Shown here piece after piece: positions 35,501-40,756 of a stretch of 40,756 bases of DNA. Source of the DNA: a virus; the IMG/VR virus record IMGVR_UViG_3300017783_000063, positions 1 to 40,756 of that record, one strand, 5' to 3'. How positions within the stretch are numbered: position 1 is the stretch's first letter; every line of letters starts with the position of its first letter. The position numbers and the translations under genes are program-made. The notes beneath the pieces were generated by a model. It was not told the DNA's origin and did no database searches. It saw nothing but the letters and a program-made list of their open reading frames with translations.

Positions 35501-38500
35501 ATTTACACTCCACAATATTCATCAATTGTTAGATACTTTGACGATAGTGTAATCACAACCACTGCTTTGTTGAACGCTGATGGTACAACAAACAACAGTG
35601 GATTCGCTTGTGATGATGTAAGATCTGCTATTGATACTTTAGCATATCTCTGGGTAGATGTTATTGGCAACAATGCTTCTGGTACATACCTAGACGCCGC
35701 TTACTTGATTGCTAGAAACAGAGATCTAATTGCTGACCAGGCACTACTTGATACAGAAACAACATATCCATCCCTAGGACTATCTGATATACATCAGAGA
35801 AAATGCCGTCGTGACATCAGTTTGATGCTTGATGGTCTGATTAGAGACTTGGTGTTAGGTGGTAATAGTGGAATCGTAACAAATGGTGAGCGTTACTTTA
35901 CTGGAACTGCACTAACTGGTATTGATGCGAATCAATTAGATGAGACTATCTACGCATACCAGAGAGTCACTGTTTATGCAACTCAGGCAATGCGTAATTG
36001 GACTGATGGAAATTCCATTGGAACAACTCCAGTTGGCGCAACGTACACTGCTTCGTCTGGACAAGTCACCACTACTATTAATGGGTTAACTACTCTACCA
36101 ACAACTTCAGATAGAATTGCTTTTGCTGAAGGAGCATTAACCTTCAGTTGTTCATTAAATGGTGGTGGCAATCATGCTTCACCAGAAAAATATGATTCTA
36201 ATTTTGGCGATAGTTACGCTATTACAAATGTATCTGGAACTGTTGGTGGTCCAATTACAATTACATGTTCTGTTCCTGCCGCACCTGGAGCACAAGTCGC
36301 ACATGCGTTTGTAAGTGCTAAAGCAGGTGCTACTATCATCATTTATGATCCTGTAACTCTAACATCTCTAATTCCCAAGTTTGAAGATTGGAACATTCTC
36401 CTGTACCCGACACAACCACTCTGTGCAAATGTTGCTGCTACTATTAGCACTTCAATGGGTCTTTTTGAAGATCTTCTAGATGGTACAATTCTTCCTGGCG
36501 AGACTGCTATAAACACAGGAACTTTATACGATACAGCATCCATTATTACATATCCTGATTCTTTTGTAACTGATCAGAATAATGTACGGATGTCTATTCG
36601 TGGTATTTACAATGACAATCCAATTATTGAGGCATCTCCGTACACCCAGAACGCATCTGTTATCTCTTTCCTAGGTGGTGGCGGTGCTCTGGTTGATGGT
36701 TCTAAAGTTAAGCAACCCAACTGCCCTTTCCCTGGTCTAGAACTAGATGGTTCGGCAACATTCCCGAACCAAGGTAAATCGATGGTTGCCTCGGCATTCA
36801 CGATTGTTTCGTTTGGTGGTACAGGATACAAGGTTATTGAAGATGGTTATACTCAGTTAGTTTCAGTCTTCGTTATTTTCTGTGCTGATGGTGTCCTTGC
36901 TGAGACTGGTGGTTACTGCTCTATCACTAACTCTGCTACTAACTTTGGTATCTACGCTCTCCGTGGTATTGGATTTAGAAAAGAAGCATACGATTTTGAC
37001 GTTGCTACTATCACAAATGTATCTGCTACACCAACTGGCAGAACAATCTTTAATGTTGACAATCTAGGTAGAGAACCACTAGAGCATTATATCGTTAAGA
37101 TTGATGGTGTTGAGAATACAAACCCAGATATTGAATACTTCATCGATTCTGTTGGGGCAGTTGGTGCTGGTCCTCCATTTGCCGCTGAACTAACCATTGA
37201 TGATGGTCAAGGTCAACCCATGAATTTGACCGATAGTGCAACTGGAAACCCAATCTCTGCTGGTTCCTTAATTGGATACACCATTAGACTACACAGACCA
37301 TCTATTGTTAACTCTTCCTCACATACTTGGGAATTTGCTGGTTCTGGTACTAACTACCTAGCATTACCTGAGAACGGTGGTACTAAAGTCGAAGCAAACG
37401 AACAAGTATCTGAAAATTATGGACGTGTATATGTCTCTGGTACTGATGAACTTGGTGACTTTAAAGTTGGTACGTTCGCTAGAATTGAAAACAGAACTGG
37501 TAACATTACCTTTACGGGCACAGTTACAATCTCGGAAGTTGAGTTCTTAAAACTAAAAGGTGGCGACGTTGTTGTTACTGGATTCTCTGCTGACAATACT
37601 CTTGGTGGAGCAACTACAAGTGACTCCGTTCTACCTACCCAGAAAGCAGTTAGAGATTACATCACTAACAACCTCGGTCCATACATCAACAAACCATATT
37701 CAACTAATGCTGTTCCTAGAGCACTGGTTGAACTCACAGACTCTGGTAAAATCTCTATTGACCAGATTCCAGCACTAAGACCATTTGAAGTTTATACTGT
37801 TGCTGACCAAAATGAAAGACTCGCTATTGAAGGAGCACTTGCTGGCGATATCGCTATCCAACAGGATACCACAACATCGTTCATTCTTAATAATGATCTA
37901 GACAGTGTATTCGCTGGATTTGTACCTGATCCAACAGTTCAATTTACTCTCGGTGATATTTTTACTGGAAGTATATCAAACGGTCGTCTTCAGGCAACCG
38001 AGTATAGACAAGGTGTTGTCTATAGAATTAACCTTACCGATGGTGGTACTGGATATACACAACCACCAACAGTTACCGTTTCTGGAACGGTACAACAGGG
38101 TGGTGTAGAAGCAGCTGCTGTCACAACTATCGCAAATGGTGAAGTTGTAACAATTGACCTCGTAGTATTCAATGGATTCTTAGGTGGTAAAGGATACACC
38201 GCTGCTCCTACTGTTACTATTTCTGCTCCTCCAGGATCTGGAACTCAAGCACAAGCAATTGCTCTAATTGAAAGTAGACTCTATGGTGACGTTGTTAATA
38301 GAATCCTTATTGAGGATACTGATACTATCGATAGTAGTGATATCCCAGCAGTAACAATTAACATCACTAGAGTTGTTAACACTTCTGCTAATAATGCCAA
38401 CAACTGGGTATCTCTATCATCTAATCAGATTGCTGCCTCTGATATTACATCAGGTGTTATTGAAACTGATAGATTGGCATCTGGTGGTGTTGCTAACTCT

Positions 38501-40756
38501 TTCACCTTCTTACGTGGCGACCAAAACTTTGCTCTAGCAGTTCAGTCACTCAAGGGAGCAGAGAGAAGATACTTTGACAAACTTTATAGTACTGCATCTT
38601 CTGGATCAAGTCAACTAATTTTTACTACCAATGCCAATGTTCTCATTGGTCATGAGATTATCAACAGTGTAGTTGGTATTCAAGCAAATACCAATATTAC
38701 TGGTATCATAACCGCTGCTGGATTGACAACTATTTCGTTGAATAATCCACTAACACAAACCATCAACGCTGGAACAATTATTGAATTCCAACGTGGTTCT
38801 TCACCAATGGTATTTGAGTCAACATTTACTCAAGGTAACTTTGTTGATGACATCATCATTTCTGGTGGTGGTCTCGGATTTACAGATGGTCAATACTTTG
38901 ATGTTAATTTGACTGGTGGAACTGGTACAGGACTATCAGCAAACATCGTTGTTTCGGGAAATAGTGTAACTGATGTCGTAGTTACTGCTGGTGGATCTGG
39001 ATACAATAGTGACTTTACAATTACCTCACCTCCTATAGAAATTGGTGCTGGATCTGGTATTGTACTAGAAGCAAAAATCTCTACTGTTAACAGACAGTAT
39101 GCCAATGTTTCTGTTGATGTTCAACGTGTAACAGATCTCACAATTTCTTCTGACCTATATGGAACAATTGGTGTTTCTAGATATAAGAAAGATCAGTTTA
39201 ATCTCGGTACTTCTGGCAATGGTTCTGTTGAACTCAAGACTGGTCCTGGATCAGGTCTTGACTCTGACCTTCTCGACACACGTCAAGGTTCATTCTATCT
39301 AAATTCTGGTAATCAGAATGCTGGTACTCTACCAACAGATAGACTTGCTGGTACATATAACATCAGTACTTCTGGTACTTCTGGTAACACTATTAGACTA
39401 CTAACTGGTACCAACAACCCAACTTCAAATCCAGCTCCAAACAACTTTGTTGAGGGTCTAGTTGCTAATACCATTAACAATAGTGCTGACCAACTTAATG
39501 ATGGTGGATCTCAACACCTTGTTCTAACAATTAGAAACAAAGGTGAAGGTCTTACCGCTGAAGGTGGTGTCCGTCAAATGGCATTTACCGACAACAATAA
39601 TATTTACTTGCGTGGTTCTGGAACTGCTGTTACTACATTTGGTTCTTGGGCAAAGATGTGGACATCATTGAATGATGGTCCTGGTTCTGATCTTGATGCC
39701 GACAAACTTGACAACAAACAAGGAACTTGGTATCAAAACGCTCTTAACATTAACTTCGGTACTTTATCTGATAATAGACTACCAGGGTTTATCAGTTCTA
39801 CCAAGGTAAGAGATCTTCTAACAGTACAGTCATTTAATGGCGATCCTAAGTATAGAATTTACATTTCTGGTCGTATTCTAAACACGACACCATTTGTTCC
39901 AGGATCAAATGTAAACCTCTATAATGCTCAGGCACAAGGTACAGGAACTATCTCTATTGATAACTTGATCATCAATGATGATTTGGGTGATAACTTTAAT
40001 GATTTTACTATTATTGTTGGTAGATTAACCACTGGTAATTTTGTTGGTGCTGAGACCATTGGTACTGCTACTATCAGAGAACCGTTCCAAGACTTCGCTA
40101 TCGATGACGACAATGTTGTAGAGGTAGCAAAACTTGAGAGTGATGGTGGTACCGCTAACCTAAGACTTGGTAGAGCAGATGGTCAGGCAACATCACCTGC
40201 TGTTTACTTTAGAAGCGCACAGTTAGCACCATCTAACTACAACGCCGCTATTATTGCTACTGGCGGTAATGCTACCGATGGTTCAGGTACTCTAAACGTT
40301 CTTGTACAAAATTCTAATGGTTTGAATGTAAATGGTAACGTTGTTTGGAACTCTGGAAACATCGAGTTCCAATCAGCAAACATTGCTAATACTGCTGTTC
40401 TTCGTGATGCCAATGGCGACTTTGCTGGTGGAACATTCACTGGTAATGTAACTGGTGCTTCTTCACTGAACGTCTTAAAAGCAGGCGATACCATGACTGG
40501 ATCGCTAACTATCACAGGTACTAACTCCAACCTCAGCGTTAGTGGAGCAACAAGTCTACTGTCTACTGTTGGTATTACTGGAGACCTAACAGTAGACACG
40601 GATACACTATTTGTTGATGTATCGAATGATGCTGTTGGTATTAACGTTGGCACAACACTAACTGCTGGTATTGGTCTTGACGTTCTTGGTGGAGCAATTG
40701 CTGCTCTAAGATTAAGTGGTCCTGCTAATCCAACTGGACATCAACTTCTGCTTGAT
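32564..40756 (+). CDS. Giant tail-fibre-like protein, 3' end beyond the window
   Basis: ATG 32564 (MSFNINSDKEFIRGSKPQLI) opens a frame of 2,731 codons with no stop before the right edge. In order: glycine-turn repeats (about 62-137, GSGYTEAPNVTITGG); a carbohydrate-binding-like stretch (about 201-249); the fibre motif IATTEYV (280-286); a beta-helix-like block (about 295-420, GGRIYVSEQIGSDLNDGRSA and VVGDNLRLVIIRP); two helical GGN modules (C905, C1081); a VYVSGTDELGDFKVGTFAR region (about 1622); further turn repeats; twin motifs GPGSGLDSDLLDTRQGSFY (about 2227) and GPGSDLDADKLDNKQGTWY (about 2372); and the fibre motifs NVVWNSGN and LKAGDTMTGSLTI near the right end. These are hallmarks of long tail fibres, which recognise the host surface. 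The receptor-binding tip would lie outside the window. Confidence 0.8.
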   Translation, partial: MSFNINSDKEFIRGSKPQLIGDNELTVRGGTGSLEREILRTQLDSDTGLPRVGINRTGQRVNNIEIVEGGVGYTSIPTITVDPPTTAGGIQALASAFIFNGQVVNIAINNPGSGYTEAPNVTITGGFGAGCELNAVLDTVDFELDINGAIRTSTSIISDTARVLNLDIDNFVTPDLALRGPHLKTYINGTGNLYPTQPKIFQKNEYVYFGGNVYQALNSGEATVIAPVHTTGIELNGEVNFQHIGFRVDDANALGFGETGEAGLFPRSITPLLGDRSDKIATTEYVLNLATNDVGGRIYVSEQIGSDLNDGRSAVAPVRTIKKAAQLAWATPGVKETLIVSGGDYVEDNPISLPPDASVVGDNLRLVIIRPGNPGKHIFKFGDKNYVIGVTYRDRVDANGDAVSTWDFAMVFDDKQRVVLDYEVNGDFGVSFPIGHQIFGPDQFRLGFQQNGGGSSLQVGTQVVGVNQGAVADVIGIDYTTTIGPSAFLSGNVDVRAISGSIVEGEQFRYITSITTGSALGLTITETIGNNGFRTTTDPTGIIAAGDYIYLDDTDDSSFTNGYFQVFTVIADPNGATFYDVTVIPVFGSTGWDTTQAETININAASATFFTFDTISLKSIRAEGEVVSVGEDLTATLPIQRIDFSQQGSFTDGLQSDQFGTSEDLGGIVFYTNELVGRSNIHDFREGEEITIAGLPTTTPDLSFLNGKQRIYKVLEDADGRARRFVIPKKAPAINDSNFDPGQFATVSTYSRSVTLSLLNSPNTFPLSTPVERRYQDACNLIRNNRDFIAEEVVGRINNEFKKEYYSVYDISGNDFKIYLGPSRFEHTYDSLNPTGTVTVGGVNYTITDFVYDHSLTGVATITTTVVIPALAEDNIVQLAGIQVTCSNGTKIYPSFNIPTSDDECKQDINHFLNALVRDLEFGSNHNILEAAQKYIVNGKIAYIEDEIIQNVRAIEYTKELVIYAMCNWRTGNRTPSDPIYTPQYSSIVRYFDDSVITTTALLNADGTTNNSGFACDDVRSAIDTLAYLWVDVIGNNASGTYLDAAYLIARNRDLIADQALLDTETTYPSLGLSDIHQRKCRRDISLMLDGLIRDLVLGGNSGIVTNGERYFTGTALTGIDANQLDETIYAYQRVTVYATQAMRNWTDGNSIGTTPVGATYTASSGQVTTTINGLTTLPTTSDRIAFAEGALTFSCSLNGGGNHASPEKYDSNFGDSYAITNVSGTVGGPITITCSVPAAPGAQVAHAFVSAKAGATIIIYDPVTLTSLIPKFEDWNILLYPTQPLCANVAATISTSMGLFEDLLDGTILPGETAINTGTLYDTASIITYPDSFVTDQNNVRMSIRGIYNDNPIIEASPYTQNASVISFLGGGGALVDGSKVKQPNCPFPGLELDGSATFPNQGKSMVASAFTIVSFGGTGYKVIEDGYTQLVSVFVIFCADGVLAETGGYCSITNSATNFGIYALRGIGFRKEAYDFDVATITNVSATPTGRTIFNVDNLGREPLEHYIVKIDGVENTNPDIEYFIDSVGAVGAGPPFAAELTIDDGQGQPMNLTDSATGNPISAGSLIGYTIRLHRPSIVNSSSHTWEFAGSGTNYLALPENGGTKVEANEQVSENYGRVYVSGTDELGDFKVGTFARIENRTGNITFTGTVTISEVEFLKLKGGDVVVTGFSADNTLGGATTSDSVLPTQKAVRDYITNNLGPYINKPYSTNAVPRALVELTDSGKISIDQIPALRPFEVYTVADQNERLAIEGALAGDIAIQQDTTTSFILNNDLDSVFAGFVPDPTVQFTLGDIFTGSISNGRLQATEYRQGVVYRINLTDGGTGYTQPPTVTVSGTVQQGGVEAAAVTTIANGEVVTIDLVVFNGFLGGKGYTAAPTVTISAPPGSGTQAQAIALIESRLYGDVVNRILIEDTDTIDSSDIPAVTINITRVVNTSANNANNWVSLSSNQIAASDITSGVIETDRLASGGVANSFTFLRGDQNFALAVQSLKGAERRYFDKLYSTASSGSSQLIFTTNANVLIGHEIINSVVGIQANTNITGIITAAGLTTISLNNPLTQTINAGTIIEFQRGSSPMVFESTFTQGNFVDDIIISGGGLGFTDGQYFDVNLTGGTGTGLSANIVVSGNSVTDVVVTAGGSGYNSDFTITSPPIEIGAGSGIVLEAKISTVNRQYANVSVDVQRVTDLTISSDLYGTIGVSRYKKDQFNLGTSGNGSVELKTGPGSGLDSDLLDTRQGSFYLNSGNQNAGTLPTDRLAGTYNISTSGTSGNTIRLLTGTNNPTSNPAPNNFVEGLVANTINNSADQLNDGGSQHLVLTIRNKGEGLTAEGGVRQMAFTDNNNIYLRGSGTAVTTFGSWAKMWTSLNDGPGSDLDADKLDNKQGTWYQNALNINFGTLSDNRLPGFISSTKVRDLLTVQSFNGDPKYRIYISGRILNTTPFVPGSNVNLYNAQAQGTGTISIDNLIINDDLGDNFNDFTIIVGRLTTGNFVGAETIGTATIREPFQDFAIDDDNVVEVAKLESDGGTANLRLGRADGQATSPAVYFRSAQLAPSNYNAAIIATGGNATDGSGTLNVLVQNSNGLNVNGNVVWNSGNIEFQSANIANTAVLRDANGDFAGGTFTGNVTGASSLNVLKAGDTMTGSLTITGTNSNLSVSGATSLLSTVGITGDLTVDTDTLFVDVSNDAVGINVGTTLTAGIGLDVLGGAIAALRLSGPANPTGHQLLLD
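35270..35480 (+). repeat. Helical GGN module, copy 3 (in the fibre gene)
   Basis: From C905 the fibre protein reads CKQDINHFLNALVRDLEFGS, then a helix EAAQKYIVNGK and a helix ending AMCNWR. It shares the CxxDI, DLxFG and xNW positions with the copies in the gp7-type protein. Confidence 0.6.
35800..36005 (+). repeat. Helical GGN module, copy 4 (in the fibre gene)
   Basis: From C1081 the fibre protein reads CRRDISLMLDGLIRDLVLGG, then ERYFTG and a helix YAYQRVTVYATQAMRNW. It is preceded by CDDVRSAIDTLAYLWVDVIG near 35607, which resembles the CVEVESAIDSM helix following copy 2. Confidence 0.6.
38600..39110 (+). repeat. VGM-type strand module and glycine-turn repeats in the fibre gene
   Basis: SGSSQLIFTTNANVLIGHEI followed by ITAAGLTTISLNNPL resembles the VGM/SID module of the 1,710-residue protein. 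It is followed by GGLGFTDGQYFDVNLTGGTG and GGSGYNSDFTITSPP, the glycine-turn repeat. Confidence 0.5.

Noticed and set aside
5933-40756. CRISPR-like or tandem DNA repeats in the giant genes
   Set aside because: The recurrence is at protein level with diverged DNA and uneven spacing; no constant repeat with unique spacers is present.

Overview
The window is a stretch of the tail and baseplate module of a T4-like myovirus, most likely a cyanophage of the marine Synechococcus/Prochlorococcus type. The grounds are the T4 order gene 25, gene 6, a gene 7-type protein and gene 8, all on the + strand with 1-14 bp overlaps; T4-type late-promoter motifs (ATAAATA) in the few gaps; a 2OG-Fe(II) oxygenase of the kind common in cyanomyoviruses; and very large tail proteins built from modules I recognise from that group. 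Family assignments come from reading translations and from memory of the families; no search was run. No tRNA, CRISPR, integrase or insertion sequence was seen, and no convincing minus-strand gene.

Layout. 1-163 holds the 3' end of a GC-rich gene, then a G/C hairpin and a late-promoter motif. 333-1837 holds two small overlapping reading frames and an unrecognised 386-residue protein. 1834-2145 is a PAAR spike-tip protein. After an extended -10 promoter come a 48-residue very basic protein, the 2OG-Fe(II) oxygenase and two small unknown proteins (2182-3709). A late promoter then leads into gene 25, gene 6 and a 3,540-residue gp7-type wedge protein (3740-16555). Three overlapping ATAAATA motifs precede gene 8 (16613-18442), which ends at a strong intrinsic terminator. 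Beyond it lie a 2,714-residue DUF4815-type protein, a 68-residue coiled-coil protein, a 1,710-residue modular protein, a 166-residue protein and a tail-fibre-like gene still open after 2,731 codons at the right edge.

How it fits together. gp25, gp6, gp7 and gp8 are the wedge components of a T4-type baseplate, and the PAAR protein would cap the central spike. The large proteins downstream of gene 8 occupy the place of T4 genes 9-12 and the fibre genes and probably form the baseplate periphery and fibres. Four genes (gp7-like, DUF4815, 1,710-residue, open fibre) use 32,094 of the 40,756 bases.

Most notable: (i) the gp7-type protein seems to be a T4 gp7 core split by an insertion of roughly 1,400 residues that carries a YHYH-like domain; (ii) the 1,710-residue protein carries a cupredoxin-like domain with an apparently complete type-1 copper ligand set, and a second copy that has lost the ligands and has another module nested inside it; (iii) the same small modules recur across neighbouring virion genes, which points to domain shuffling.
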